In this document: positions 1-9,332 of the stretch, one piece after another | How positions within the stretch are numbered: the stretch's first letter is position 1 | How the letters are laid out: each line of letters starts with the position of its first letter | IMG/VR virus record: IMGVR_UViG_3300042305_000261 | Location: 1 to 20,373 of that record | Direction: 5' to 3' (one strand) | Length of the DNA: 20,373 bases | Origin: a virus | Position numbers and translations under genes: made by a program | The notes under the pieces: generated by a model | The model's input: only the letters and a program-made list of their open reading frames with translations | Told to the model about the DNA's origin: nothing | Databases searched by the model: none

Positions 1-1
1 C

Positions 2-211
2 AAACCGAAAAGAACCCCCAACGCCGCAAAGTCCCACGCTGTTCTCGCCAAAGAAGGCGACAAGGTGAAGCTGATCAGGTTCGGTCAGCAAGGGGTTCAG
101 GGGTCGCCGGAGGGGTCGGCCCGCAACAAGGCGTTCAAGGCCCGCCACGCGAAGAACATCGCTAAGGGCAAGATGTCGGCGGCGTACTGGGCAAATAAGG
201 TAAAGTGGTAG
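2..211 (+). CDS. conserved phage protein, C-terminal part (5' end outside window)
   Basis: An open frame enters from the left edge and ends at TAG 209-211; about 69 residues are visible. The segment is very basic. It contains LIRFGQQGVQG, a Gly/Ser-rich stretch, then FKARHAKNIAKGK followed by MSAAYWANKVKW at the end. I recognise this Arg/Lys-rich ending from uncharacterised proteins in the structural regions of many marine and freshwater phages, but I know no established function. It lies 4 bases upstream of the next structural gene, which fits membership in the virion operon. The true start cannot be seen. Confidence 0.7.
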   Translation, partial: KPKRTPNAAKSHAVLAKEGDKVKLIRFGQQGVQGSPEGSARNKAFKARHAKNIAKGKMSAAYWANKVKW

Positions 212-215
212 GGCT

Positions 216-554
216 ATGGCTGTACCCGCTGACCAGGATTTGACGATTACCCGTGGCGACACGGAAACCCTTGTCGTCACCATCACGTCTGACGGGTCTA
301 CCCCTGTGAACATTACGGGCCGTACCTACCGGGCGCAGATCAGGTCAAGCCAGGATTCGACCACTATCAAAGCGTCGTTCACTTGTACGGTTACGTCGGG
401 TGCGAACGGTCAGGTGACGTGTGTGTTGTCTGCTACGGATTCTGCGACCCTGCCGGTTGGTATCGCGTTTTGGGATTTGGAGGAAACCGCGTCGGGGGTT
501 GTGTCCACGATTCTTGCGGGGAATGTCACGGTCCTGGCAGATGTGACCAGGTAG
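216..554 (+). CDS. Ig-like / BppU-N-terminal-type baseplate or tail protein
   Basis: A 112-residue protein, all beta by appearance, with no signal peptide or membrane segment. It opens with DLTITRGDTETLVVTIT and carries NITGRTYRAQIR near residues 32-43, a pattern typical of the small N-terminal domain of phage baseplate upper proteins (BppU-like) and related Ig-fold virion proteins. Such domains attach fibres to the tail or mediate weak surface contacts. It starts 4 bases after the preceding stop and ends 6 bases before the collagen-like gene, so the two are probably cotranslated, and it may help attach that fibre. The fold is assigned from pattern only. Confidence 0.6.
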   Translation: MAVPADQDLTITRGDTETLVVTITSDGSTPVNITGRTYRAQIRSSQDSTTIKASFTCTVTSGANGQVTCVLSATDSATLPVGIAFWDLEETASGVVSTILAGNVTVLADVTR

Positions 555-560
555 CAGTTT

Positions 561-1816
<1,256 letters not shown>

Positions 1817-1817
<1 letters not shown>

Positions 1818-2341
1818 TGGGTATTTCGTCGGGTTTGGGTCGGGATGCTTTGCTTCCTGGTTTGGTGCTGTTGAGAACAGAAACTGTGGGAACCGGGGTG
1901 TCCAGTCACACAGTAAGCGGTGTGTTCAACGCGACGTATGATGCGTACCGAATCGTCATTACTGGCGGCAGTTCCAGTGCCTCAGAAAACGTGACGCTGA
2001 AGTTGGGCGCATCAACAACGGGCTACTACGACATTGTGATGTATGCGGACACAAGTGCCACGACGACCCCTAAATCTACTGGCACAAGTAACGGTTCCGT
2101 GTTTGCCCGAGGAGGCACGGTTTCCGCTAATGGATTTCAATTCAACATTGACATAAACAACCCGTTCTTGGCTAAATACACCTCATTTGGTGGTCCCTAC
2201 AATTTTGAAGGCGTTACTTCTTCGCTTGGGTCCACCAGTGGCGTACACCGCGTCGCCTCATCTTTTACGGACTTTACGATTGCGCCTGGTAGTGGCACTA
2301 TTACTGGTGGAACTATCCGCGTGTACGGGTACAGGAACTAA
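1817..2341 (+). CDS. tail-fibre-like protein, paralogue 1 of 3
   Basis: A 174-residue protein. The ATG at 1817 is preferred over an upstream start at 1799 because it overlaps the preceding stop. After a 15-residue leader it contains PGLVLLRTET, then a beta-rich body with LGASTTGYYDIVMY, and ends with GGTIRVYGYRN. The PG-VLI/L-TET opening and the GT-R-YGYRN ending recur in the next two proteins, so the three are paralogues. This one lacks the extra N-terminal module of its neighbours. Its place among fibre genes suggests a virion surface or receptor-binding role, which is inference only. Confidence 0.6.
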
Positions 2342-2343
2342 CA

Positions 2344-3015
2344 ATGGGTCTTTCGAATTATTTGCCGTCGTCGCGTCTAATCCAGCCGGGTGTGTGTACG
2401 AGTTCGACGCGGCCTGCCAGCCCGTTTGAGGGGCAATACATCTACGAAACCGACACCAACCGGACGCTTGTGTATGACGGTGGTGCGTGGGTGATGACCG
2501 TTGATGCCGACAGCCCGCCAGGAATGGTGCTAATCAAAACCGAAACATTCACTGCTACATCAACGAAACAGTTTACGTCGCTGTTTACATCCGAGTTTGC
2601 TAATTATCGGTGCAGTCTTGACTTGCTTGGTTCAACTGGAACCAACTTTTATATTCGGTTTCTTGTTGGCACAACCGTTCAAACGGGAAACATCCTGTCA
2701 ACAAACGTGTACAACCAGTTGTCTGCGGCTTCACTTTCCAAAAACACAAGAAGCGACCAATACGGTTTGATCGGCGCGGCCTTTGCGACGTATGCGTCTA
2801 ATTACATTATTGAATGGATGAACCCGCAGGTTGCTGACTACACGTCGTATTATGCGAATGGTGTTGCTGGTCGTTCCAACACGGATAGCGATTTCAACCA
2901 AACTTTTGCTCGCAATATTGCCACGACACAAATTGATGGGTTTGAGATAACAACAGCGAGTGCGGCAACGTTGGCAGGGACACTGCGGACTTACGGATAC
3001 AGGAACGCAATCTGA
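2344..3015 (+). CDS. tail-fibre-like protein, paralogue 2 of 3
   Basis: A 223-residue protein. The N-terminal module (about residues 14-55) contains PGVCTSSTRPASPFEGQYIY and ETDTNRTLVYDGGAWV. This block is often seen at the N-terminus of phage fibre proteins and is likely the attachment part. The middle carries PPGMVLIKTETF and a divergent beta-rich body, and the end is GTLRTYGYRNAI. The body differs strongly from the flanking paralogues while both ends are retained, as expected of proteins with a fixed attachment end and a variable binding part. Its TGA overlaps the ATG of the next gene (3013-3017). Confidence 0.62.
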   Translation: MGLSNYLPSSRLIQPGVCTSSTRPASPFEGQYIYETDTNRTLVYDGGAWVMTVDADSPPGMVLIKTETFTATSTKQFTSLFTSEFANYRCSLDLLGSTGTNFYIRFLVGTTVQTGNILSTNVYNQLSAASLSKNTRSDQYGLIGAAFATYASNYIIEWMNPQVADYTSYYANGVAGRSNTDSDFNQTFARNIATTQIDGFEITTASAATLAGTLRTYGYRNAI

Positions 3016-3677
3016 TGGCTATTTCTAATCTTTCTACCGGTCTTCGCCCAGGGGTTTGCACCTCCACCACACGACCCTCCACACCGTTCGAAGGCCAAAT
3101 GATTTACGAGACGGACACGAACCGTGTGTTGGTGTATGAGGGTGCGGCATGGGTGATGATCGCAGACACCGACAGCCCACCCGGAATGGTGCTGATAAAG
3201 ACGCAGACGATTGGCACAGCGGTAGCCTCGGTTGAAGTTACGGATGCTTTCAATTCCGACTTTGAAAACTACAAAATCATTATCAGTGGCGGGGTAGCAA
3301 GCACAGCAGTTGACTTAGCGTTTACGTTGGGGTCTTCAGCAACTGGATATTACGGCGGTGTCATGTATCACTCTTATGCAACCGCTGGTCCCGCCACCGT
3401 AAATGCTGTTGGGCTAAACAACTCAACTCGGTTCCTCTATGCAGGCACAGGCGCAGCCGGAGCCTTGAACTCAAACATTGATGTATACAGTCCCAATGTC
3501 GCAAAGATAACTGCTATCACAGTTCAGTATGCTGTTATGAATACGTCGGGTTCTATTGTAAATGCAAATGGTTTTCATAATGCTGCAACCGCGTATACGG
3601 CATTTACGATTACTGCCGTTACTGGAACTATGACTGGAGGAACCATCCGTGTCTATGGATACAGAAACACCATCTGA
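3015..3677 (+). CDS. tail-fibre-like protein, paralogue 3 of 3
   Basis: A 220-residue protein. Its N-terminal module (PGVCTSTTRPSTPFEGQ, then ETDTNRVLVYEGAAWV) closely matches that of the preceding gene. It is followed by SPPGMVLIKTQT, a beta-rich body with LGSSATGYYGGVMY that resembles paralogue 1 more than paralogue 2, and the shared ending GGTIRVYGYRNTI. This mixture suggests domain shuffling within the cluster. Its ATG overlaps the previous stop, and its 3' end overlaps a 40-codon gene in another frame by 23 bases. A receptor-binding or fibre role is likely from context but not shown. Confidence 0.62.
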   Translation: MAISNLSTGLRPGVCTSTTRPSTPFEGQMIYETDTNRVLVYEGAAWVMIADTDSPPGMVLIKTQTIGTAVASVEVTDAFNSDFENYKIIISGGVASTAVDLAFTLGSSATGYYGGVMYHSYATAGPATVNAVGLNNSTRFLYAGTGAAGALNSNIDVYSPNVAKITAITVQYAVMNTSGSIVNANGFHNAATAYTAFTITAVTGTMTGGTIRVYGYRNTI

Positions 3678-3777
3678 CGACCGACCCAACATTCAGATAG
3701 ACGACCTAGTGCGTCCAATGACCGACGAAGAATACGCTGACTGGCTTTCCCTGCCTCCACACAAACCGTTAGCCTGA
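3655..3777 (+). CDS. 40-residue acidic phage protein
   Basis: An ATG at 3655, inside the last codons of the preceding fibre gene, opens a 40-codon frame ending at TGA 3775-3777. The product is acidic and contains DDRPNIQIDDLVRPMTDEEY followed by ADWL and a Pro-rich end. Short proteins with an MTDEEYxxWL-type motif are often encoded next to tail-fibre genes, sometimes as assembly helpers, but this one has no assigned function. It fills what would otherwise be a 119-base gap before the glycosyltransferase gene. Its coding status rests on that fit and the motif. Confidence 0.55.
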   Translation: MDTETPSDDRPNIQIDDLVRPMTDEEYADWLSLPPHKPLA

Positions 3778-3796
3778 CCACCACCAGGAGGGGACC

Positions 3797-4837
3797 ATGA
3801 AAATCGGTATCTACACCATCGCCAAAAACGAAGCCCAACACGTCCAACGCTGGGCCGAAACCACCCAAGACGCAGACCATCGGCTCATCCTCGACACAGG
3901 ATCAACCGACAACACCCGACACCTCGCAGACAGCCACGCGATCAACACCCAACTCGTCCAGTTCTTCCCGTGGCGATTTGATGTCGCCCGCAACCATGCC
4001 CTCAGCCTCCTCCCCGACGACATCGACATGTGTATCGCTTTGGACATGGACGAAATCCTCAACCCGATGTGGCGCGAACAACTGGAGTATTACCTCGGCG
4101 CACGACCCGACGTGACCCGCCCCCGCTACAAATATGTGTGGAGCTGGAACCCCGACGGATCAGAAGGTTTGGTGTACGGCGGCGACAAAATCCATGCCCG
4201 CCACGGCTACCACTGGAAACACCCCGTCCATGAGGTCATCACCCCAACCGATACAGAAATACAGGGCTGGGTGCCAGGACTCGAAATCCACCATCACCCC
4301 GACCCGACCAAAAGCCGGGGGCAATACTTTGACCTGCTGAAACTGGCTGTGCAGGAAGAACCGAACGATGACCGCAACCAGTTTTATCTCGGCAGAGAAT
4401 ACTTTTATCACGGCGACAAGATAAACGCGACCCGCCATTTGATATCGGCAACACTGCTGTCGAAGTGGCCCGCCGAGATAGCTGCCGCATACCGGATGCT
4501 GTACAAGTTGAACGGCAACGTCATCAACCTGTACCGCGCCCTCGAACAAGACCCGTGCCGCAGGGAAACCCTCGTCATGTTGGCTCGCCACTACCACGAC
4601 CAGCACCATTGGCAAGCCTGCTACCAGTTCGCCCAAGCCGCCCTGCACATCACCGACAAACCGTTGGACTATCTGTGCGAAGCAGACGCTTGGGGGTGGC
4701 TCCCCCATGATCTGCTGGCTGTCGCCTGCTGGCATCTCGGCTACCTCTATGAGGCCCGTATCCACGGGGAACAGGCAGCCCTGCTGAACCCTACGGATGA
4801 ACGCCTCAAAACGAACCTGGTGTGGTATGGGGTATAG
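3797..4837 (+). CDS. GT2-family glycosyltransferase with C-terminal TPR-like region
   Basis: A 346-residue protein with a strong Shine-Dalgarno (AGGAGGGG, 3786-3793). The GT-A fold is evident: IYTIAKNEAQHV at residues 5-16, LDTGSTDNT at 32-40, and the metal-binding DxD at LDMDE (82-86). A His-rich segment (IHHHPDP) follows and resembles GT2 enzymes of the SunS/WaaE-like group. The C-terminal half is helical, with repeats such as AYRMLYKL and GEQAALLNPTDE that look like TPRs for acceptor binding. GT2 enzymes transfer a sugar from an NDP-sugar to protein or glycan. Within a virion operon, likely acceptors are phage fibres (for example Thr of the collagen-like repeats) or host surface glycans. 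Codons here are strongly C-ending. Confidence 0.85.
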   Translation: MKIGIYTIAKNEAQHVQRWAETTQDADHRLILDTGSTDNTRHLADSHAINTQLVQFFPWRFDVARNHALSLLPDDIDMCIALDMDEILNPMWREQLEYYLGARPDVTRPRYKYVWSWNPDGSEGLVYGGDKIHARHGYHWKHPVHEVITPTDTEIQGWVPGLEIHHHPDPTKSRGQYFDLLKLAVQEEPNDDRNQFYLGREYFYHGDKINATRHLISATLLSKWPAEIAAAYRMLYKLNGNVINLYRALEQDPCRRETLVMLARHYHDQHHWQACYQFAQAALHITDKPLDYLCEADAWGWLPHDLLAVACWHLGYLYEARIHGEQAALLNPTDERLKTNLVWYGV

Positions 4838-4868
4838 TCAGGGGAACCCCGTCTAAAGGAGAGTCATT

Positions 4869-5003
4869 ATGCCCGGACATTACGGTTCCAAGGGAAAGTC
4901 CAAGTCTGCCATGAAGAAGCATGAGAAGATGGAAGGCGCGAAGGAGCGCATGATGGAGTACGGCAAGAAGAAGGCTGGCTCGAAGAAGGCGAAGAAGAAG
5001 TGA
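4869..5003 (+). CDS. 44-residue Lys-rich small protein
   Basis: ATG 4869, preceded by a clear AGGAG (4857-4861), opens a 44-codon frame ending at TGA 5001-5003. The product begins MPGHYGSKGKSKSAMKKHEK and is about one third Lys, with a Lys/Ala tail and no hydrophobic segment. The next gene uses a GTG overlapping this stop, so the two are coupled. Small basic proteins like these occur in the structural regions of many phages; DNA binding or capsid association is a guess. The ribosome binding site and tight coupling support its being real. Confidence 0.65.
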   Translation: MPGHYGSKGKSKSAMKKHEKMEGAKERMMEYGKKKAGSKKAKKK

Positions 5004-5161
5004 AAGGCTCCAAGAAGGTCGCCAAGGTGATGCGCGAATACAAGGGCGGCACCCTCCACTCCGGTAAGGGTGGCCCTGTTGTGAAGTCCCGCAAGCAGGC
5101 TGTTGCTATCGCCATGTCTGAGGCTGGGATGGCAAAGAAGAAGAAGGCCAAGAAGAAGTAA
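5000..5161 (+). CDS. DUF6496-like small basic protein
   Basis: A GTG at 5000-5002 overlaps the preceding TGA, and the frame runs 53 codons to TAA 5159-5161. The core KVMREYKGGTLHSGKGGPVV, followed by KSRKQAVAIAMSEAG, matches my memory of DUF6496, a small family common in phages and bacteria with a VMREFKxGxLHSG and KQAIAIALSEA pattern. A Lys-rich tail follows. Function is unknown. The next gene's ATG begins one base after this stop, which places the pair inside the virion operon between the glycosyltransferase and the neck protein. Confidence 0.7.
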   Translation: MKGSKKVAKVMREYKGGTLHSGKGGPVVKSRKQAVAIAMSEAGMAKKKKAKKK

Positions 5162-6049
5162 ATGTCCACTGGTACGACCGTCATCAACAGGACCCTGAGA
5201 CAACTACTCTCAGGAACCGTTGAACAAAAGAACAAGTTGTCGGCAAGCATCAACGCAACCACCACCAGCGTTGTCGCCCTGTACGACCTTGACGGTCTAC
5301 GCCCCGGTTCAGTGTTCGAAATAGACAGCGAAATGTTCTATGTGTGGGCATCCACCTCAGGATCAAAAACGCTCACCGTGGAACGCGGATTCAACGGCAC
5401 CACCGCAGCCAGCCACTCAGCGAACGCCCTCATCACCGTCAACCCCAGGTTCCCCCGCGCCCAAATCCTTGAAGCCCTCAACGACGAACTGTCAGACCTG
5501 TCATCCCCGATGCATGGCCTGTTCCAAATCAAATCGTTTGACTACGACTACAACGGTTCCGACGAGTTCATCAACTTGCCGTCCGTGGCGGACATCATTG
5601 ATGTGGTGTCCGTCCATGTCCGCATCAAAGGCGACGAATACCGGCAGATTCGCCGCATCAAACTGGTCCGTGACCTCCCAACCGATGATTTCTCCAGTGG
5701 GTACGCTATCCGGTTTGAGCAGGACTGCGAGCAGGGCCGTCTCCGTATCGTCTACAAGGCTCCGTTCACCCAGCTGACCAGCGAAGGACAGAACCTGTTT
5801 TCGTTTGCTGGTCTGCCGACATCTTGTGAGGACATCATCAACTTGGGTGTGCAGATACGGGTCATGTCCCCGCGAGAGTTGAAGCGGAACTTCACCGAAT
5901 CGCAGGGAGACACCCGCCGCGCTGAGGAAGTCGGGTCGGGTGCCATCACGAACTCCATCCAAAACCTGTTGAGGCTCAGAAGGGACAGGATCACGGCGGA
6001 GGCTGCCCGTCTTGCACGGCAGTACCCGACGTTTCTGACAAGGAACTAG
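5162..6049 (+). CDS. probable head-tail connector / adaptor (neck) protein
   Basis: A 295-residue protein starting directly after the preceding stop. It opens MSTGTTVINRTLRQLLSGTV. A beta segment around residues 45-85 includes RPGSVFEIDSEMFYV and LTVERGFNGTTA, a pattern also seen in fibre and adaptor proteins. A helix (RAQILEALNDELSDL, about 99-113) follows, resembling the start of adaptor proteins that sit under the portal. The rest is mixed alpha/beta with a basic helical end. Its position just upstream of a large nozzle-like gene parallels the adaptor-nozzle pair of podovirus-type tails. This is an inference; a tail-completion protein is an alternative. Confidence 0.5.
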   Translation: MSTGTTVINRTLRQLLSGTVEQKNKLSASINATTTSVVALYDLDGLRPGSVFEIDSEMFYVWASTSGSKTLTVERGFNGTTAASHSANALITVNPRFPRAQILEALNDELSDLSSPMHGLFQIKSFDYDYNGSDEFINLPSVADIIDVVSVHVRIKGDEYRQIRRIKLVRDLPTDDFSSGYAIRFEQDCEQGRLRIVYKAPFTQLTSEGQNLFSFAGLPTSCEDIINLGVQIRVMSPRELKRNFTESQGDTRRAEEVGSGAITNSIQNLLRLRRDRITAEAARLARQYPTFLTRN

Positions 6050-6053
6050 CCCG

Positions 6054-7895
6054 GTGCCTCTGATTGATTTCAGCACCGCGTACACGGGCGGCCCGTCGTT
6101 TTATACGGGGACGGGTACGACTGCTCTTGTTCCTGATGTTTTTCCTGTTGCTATCAATGGTCGCCCGTATCTGATTGATTCCCGCTCGGGTCGTTTCACC
6201 CGCCAGTTTGATGCGCGTGTGCGTGATTCGCAGGACAATTCGACCGCACCAGGCGAGGCTGCTATCAGCCCGCAAGGGTTGTGGCGCAGGGGGCAGAACT
6301 CCTGGCATTTCGGGGCGGGACAGAAATACGCTGATGTTGCCGAGTCGCAGGACTACCGGTTTTACAAGTCGAAGGGAATCAACCCGTGGACGAAAGGCCA
6401 GTTGACTCTGCTGAACGCAACGAAAGTGTCGTTGTCGAACGCCGCCACCTCGCAGCACATGGTTGTCCAGGACGGCAGGGTGTACATCTCGGTGAACGGT
6501 GACTTGAAGTTCACGACCGACCCGTTCGCGTCTAGCCCGACATGGACTGACTGCACTGGTGAACCAGCAGGGAAAACCTGCACCGCGATGGCAACGAACG
6601 GTGACCGTATCTATCTCGGGTTCACGACCAGTGGTGTCCGATACATTGATCCGGCTGTGTCCACGACAGATGCCAGCAACATCCTCATCAACACGTCAGA
6701 AACGTACTACATGTTGGGTTTCGCCAAGGGGTTCATGTTCGGTGCATACGACCAAGACCTCTACAACATTGATGCTGGGGGAAGCAAATCAAAAATTATT
6801 GACTCAATTGACGCAAGTTTCCGATGGGTGGGTGTCGCAACCGGTCAGAACGCTGTGTACGCCGCCGGGTACGCCAACAAAAAGTCTTATGTCTACAAGG
6901 TGACAATCAAATCTGACGGCACCCTAGACAGTGGTGTGGTCGCCCTCGAACTCCCCACGGGTGAAATAGCAACAGCTATCTCAGGGTATTTGGGGAACAT
7001 CCTGATCGGAACAAACAAAGGTGTCCGTTACTGCACCACCGACAACCAATCCAATCTTGTTGCTGGCGCAATCATCCCCACCTCAGGAGACGTACAAAAG
7101 TTTTCGTCCAACGACCGCTTCTCATGGTTCACCTGGACTAACTATGACGGCACCTCGGGCGGCCTCGGCAGGTTGGACCTGTCAACGTTTATAGCCGCGA
7201 ACACCCCAGCTTTCGCCACCGACCTCATGTACAACTCCACTGCTGCGGTCACGAACGTGGTCATCTTCGACGACAAAGCCGTGTTCATGGTGTCAGGTGT
7301 CGGGGTCATCGTTGAGGACAGCGCAAACCTTGTCGCGTCAGGCACCATCGAAACAGGCCGATACCAGTGGGGCATCCCCGACCGCAAGTTCGCCCCCCGA
7401 TTCGACATCCGTGTCGAACCACTCGTAGGCACCGTCTCAGCTGATGTCGCCACCGACAACGGCGCGTACAGTTCCATCGGCACCCACAACGACACAGGCG
7501 ACACCGAACACACCTTCCTCGCCCCCGAAAACAAGTTCATTGACGCTGGCTACCGGCTCACCCTCACCAGGGCAACCGCCACCACAGGCCCGACATTCAC
7601 CCGATGGATGGCCCGCGCCTACGCCGCCCCCGTCAGGTCCCGCCTCATTTCCGTCCCTGTCCTCCTGCACTCCGTCCTGCGGGCAGGCAACAAGGACTAC
7701 TTCATGGATGTCGAAAACGAACGGGACCTGCTCGACAACCTGGTCACGAACCCGCGTATCGTCAGCTACCAAGAAAAAGGCGACACCTACTCCGTCATCG
7801 TCGAAGACATCGAATGGCAAGCTTTGGACACCTCCACCGACGACTGGCTGTGGGAAGGGACAGCCGTGGTTATAATGAGAACGATCACCGAATAG
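6054..7895 (+). CDS. large beta-rich tail protein (nozzle-like)
   Basis: A 613-residue protein starting with GTG (6054), 4 bases after the preceding stop. It has no signal peptide or membrane segment. Most of the chain is beta-rich, with repeating blade-like stretches such as MVVQDGRVYISVNGDLKFTT, RIYLGFTTSGVRYID and NILIGTNKGVRYC, suggesting a beta-propeller-like core of the kind known in podoviral nozzle proteins (T7 gp12). The C-terminal part is mixed. Codon endings change within the gene: the first third is rich in T/G-ending codons and the last third in C-ending codons, which may reflect a mosaic origin. The tail assignment is based on fold impression and context. Confidence 0.55.
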   Translation: MPLIDFSTAYTGGPSFYTGTGTTALVPDVFPVAINGRPYLIDSRSGRFTRQFDARVRDSQDNSTAPGEAAISPQGLWRRGQNSWHFGAGQKYADVAESQDYRFYKSKGINPWTKGQLTLLNATKVSLSNAATSQHMVVQDGRVYISVNGDLKFTTDPFASSPTWTDCTGEPAGKTCTAMATNGDRIYLGFTTSGVRYIDPAVSTTDASNILINTSETYYMLGFAKGFMFGAYDQDLYNIDAGGSKSKIIDSIDASFRWVGVATGQNAVYAAGYANKKSYVYKVTIKSDGTLDSGVVALELPTGEIATAISGYLGNILIGTNKGVRYCTTDNQSNLVAGAIIPTSGDVQKFSSNDRFSWFTWTNYDGTSGGLGRLDLSTFIAANTPAFATDLMYNSTAAVTNVVIFDDKAVFMVSGVGVIVEDSANLVASGTIETGRYQWGIPDRKFAPRFDIRVEPLVGTVSADVATDNGAYSSIGTHNDTGDTEHTFLAPENKFIDAGYRLTLTRATATTGPTFTRWMARAYAAPVRSRLISVPVLLHSVLRAGNKDYFMDVENERDLLDNLVTNPRIVSYQEKGDTYSVIVEDIEWQALDTSTDDWLWEGTAVVIMRTITE

Positions 7896-7902
7896 GAGCA
7901 TC

Positions 7903-8988
7903 ATGCCGAAGACACGCAGAAAGTACAAGGGTAACGCGACAGCCACGACCATCCCGGCTGGTCTGTCGGCGGGTGCCACCTCTTGTGTCATCGGTTCCGC
8001 TACCGGGTGGCCCACCTCAGGTCCGTTCTATGTGGTGGTTGACCCCGGTCTGTCCACCGAGGAAAAGGTGCTGGTCGGCTCAATTTCGGGTACGACCATT
8101 TCGTCGTTGACCCGCGGGGTTGATGACACCACGGATCAGAACCATGCGGCGGGTTGCAGTATCTACCCGGTGTTCACAGCGGTGGATGCGGATGAGGCGA
8201 ACGAGCTGACTTCGACGTATGCGAATCAGGGTGGCATCGTGTATCAGGGTGCGTCCACGTTCGCACAGTTGGCTATCGGCACGGCGGCCCAGGTGTTGAA
8301 GGTGAACTCGGGGGCTACGGCACCGGAGTGGGGTCAGGTGGCGACGGCTGGTATCGCGGATTCGGCTGTCACGTCCGCAAAGATTGCTGACGGCACGATT
8401 GTTTTGGCTGACCTTGCTGCCGCGTTGCAGGCGTTCCTTGTCCCGGTGGGGACTATCGCTATGTACGGTGGTGCGTCCGCCCCGACGGGCTGGCTTCTGT
8501 GTGACGGCACCAGCACCACGGGGTACACCGCCCTTGCTGCCATTGTCGGCGCAAACACTCCCGACCTGCGGGGCCGTTTCGCTATCGGTGACAACGCATC
8601 CCTGACCCTGCTCGGCACGGGTGGTTCAGCCACGATTGCAGAGGCGAACCTGCCGTCTCACACCCACACGTTCTCCGCCACCAGCGGCGGGATGTCCGCC
8701 AACGCAACCCTGACCCACAGCGTCACCGACCCAGGCCATGTCCACACCATCAACGGGCAGGAAGCCGCAGTCGACCAACTGGCTGGCGACTCGCTGATGG
8801 TGCTGGCTGCGACCATCGCCCTGTCAACGTACACGGAAAACACCGCTTCAAACACCACTGGGATCACCGTCGCCAACCATGACGTGTCCCACACCCACAG
8901 CGTTTCAGGCACCACCGGTTCCACCGGGTCAGGCACCGCCTACTACCAGCCGTACCTTGTGGTAAATTACATCATCAAACACGACTGA
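7903..8988 (+). CDS. tail fibre with phage tail-collar domain
   Basis: A 361-residue protein with AGGAG (7894-7898) before ATG 7903. Residues 1-100 form a beta-rich attachment part with SSLTRGVDDTT. Residues about 150-172 include an ADSAVTSAKIADGTI block typical of phage fibre shafts. The collar domain (PF07484-type) follows: VPVGTIAMYGGASAPTGWLL at about 184-203, CDGTS, and TPDLRGRFAIGDN. The His-rich LPSHTHTF and HDVSHTHSVSG, with the ending YYQPYLVVNYIIKHD, are classic for T4 gp12-type and related fibres, where His residues coordinate metal along the trimer axis. It most likely binds the host receptor, and it is the last structural gene before the lysis region. Confidence 0.85.
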   Translation: MPKTRRKYKGNATATTIPAGLSAGATSCVIGSATGWPTSGPFYVVVDPGLSTEEKVLVGSISGTTISSLTRGVDDTTDQNHAAGCSIYPVFTAVDADEANELTSTYANQGGIVYQGASTFAQLAIGTAAQVLKVNSGATAPEWGQVATAGIADSAVTSAKIADGTIVLADLAAALQAFLVPVGTIAMYGGASAPTGWLLCDGTSTTGYTALAAIVGANTPDLRGRFAIGDNASLTLLGTGGSATIAEANLPSHTHTFSATSGGMSANATLTHSVTDPGHVHTINGQEAAVDQLAGDSLMVLAATIALSTYTENTASNTTGITVANHDVSHTHSVSGTTGSTGSGTAYYQPYLVVNYIIKHD

Positions 8989-9011
8989 CAGGGGAGAACA
9001 GAGGAACCCCC

Positions 9012-9332
9012 ATGATGTCACTGAAGATTGCCAAGGACGTGCTGGGCCGCATGATCGCCCTGTTCCTGGTTTCGTCGCTCGGTATCATCACCGGTTCGTC
9101 CGTCATCAACGCCATCAACCCCGAACAGTCAATGCCGCTGTGGTACTCGGCTGCTCTCGCAGGGTTCACCGCCTGCGCCACCGTCATCACGAAGCTCGCG
9201 CAGGCATCCCTTGATGGTGGTCTTACGAAGGAGGAAGTGGACGAGGCGTTCGGTGTCAAGACCGAAACCCGTGCCGCTGTCAACGAGTCGAAGGGCGCAG
9301 CCGAGCCTGTAGTTGAAGACCCGGCTCAGTAG
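9012..9332 (+). CDS. holin-like membrane protein
   Basis: A 106-residue protein with two predicted membrane segments, at about residues 12-34 (GRMIALFLVSSLGIITG and on) and 43-62 (WYSAALAGFTACATVITKLA), then an acidic soluble tail. This resembles the two-segment actinophage holins that let endolysin reach the cell wall. An ATG at 9015 is an alternative start; GAGGAACCCCC precedes both. It follows the last fibre gene, overlaps the next gene by 20 bases, and lies 1.6 kb upstream of the endolysin. Other membrane proteins nearby could share or modify the holin role. Confidence 0.6.
   Translation: MMSLKIAKDVLGRMIALFLVSSLGIITGSSVINAINPEQSMPLWYSAALAGFTACATVITKLAQASLDGGLTKEEVDEAFGVKTETRAAVNESKGAAEPVVEDPAQ

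Noticed and set aside
4160-4765. A 201-codon open frame on the - strand opposite the glycosyltransferase
   Set aside because: It is a shadow of a gene with strongly C-ending codons; its product shows no recognisable motif, and every supported gene is on the + strand.
7871-7876. Perfect TATAAT before the tail-collar fibre gene
   Set aside because: No -35-like hexamer lies at 16-18 bases upstream, and the hexamer is within coding sequence, so chance is likely.
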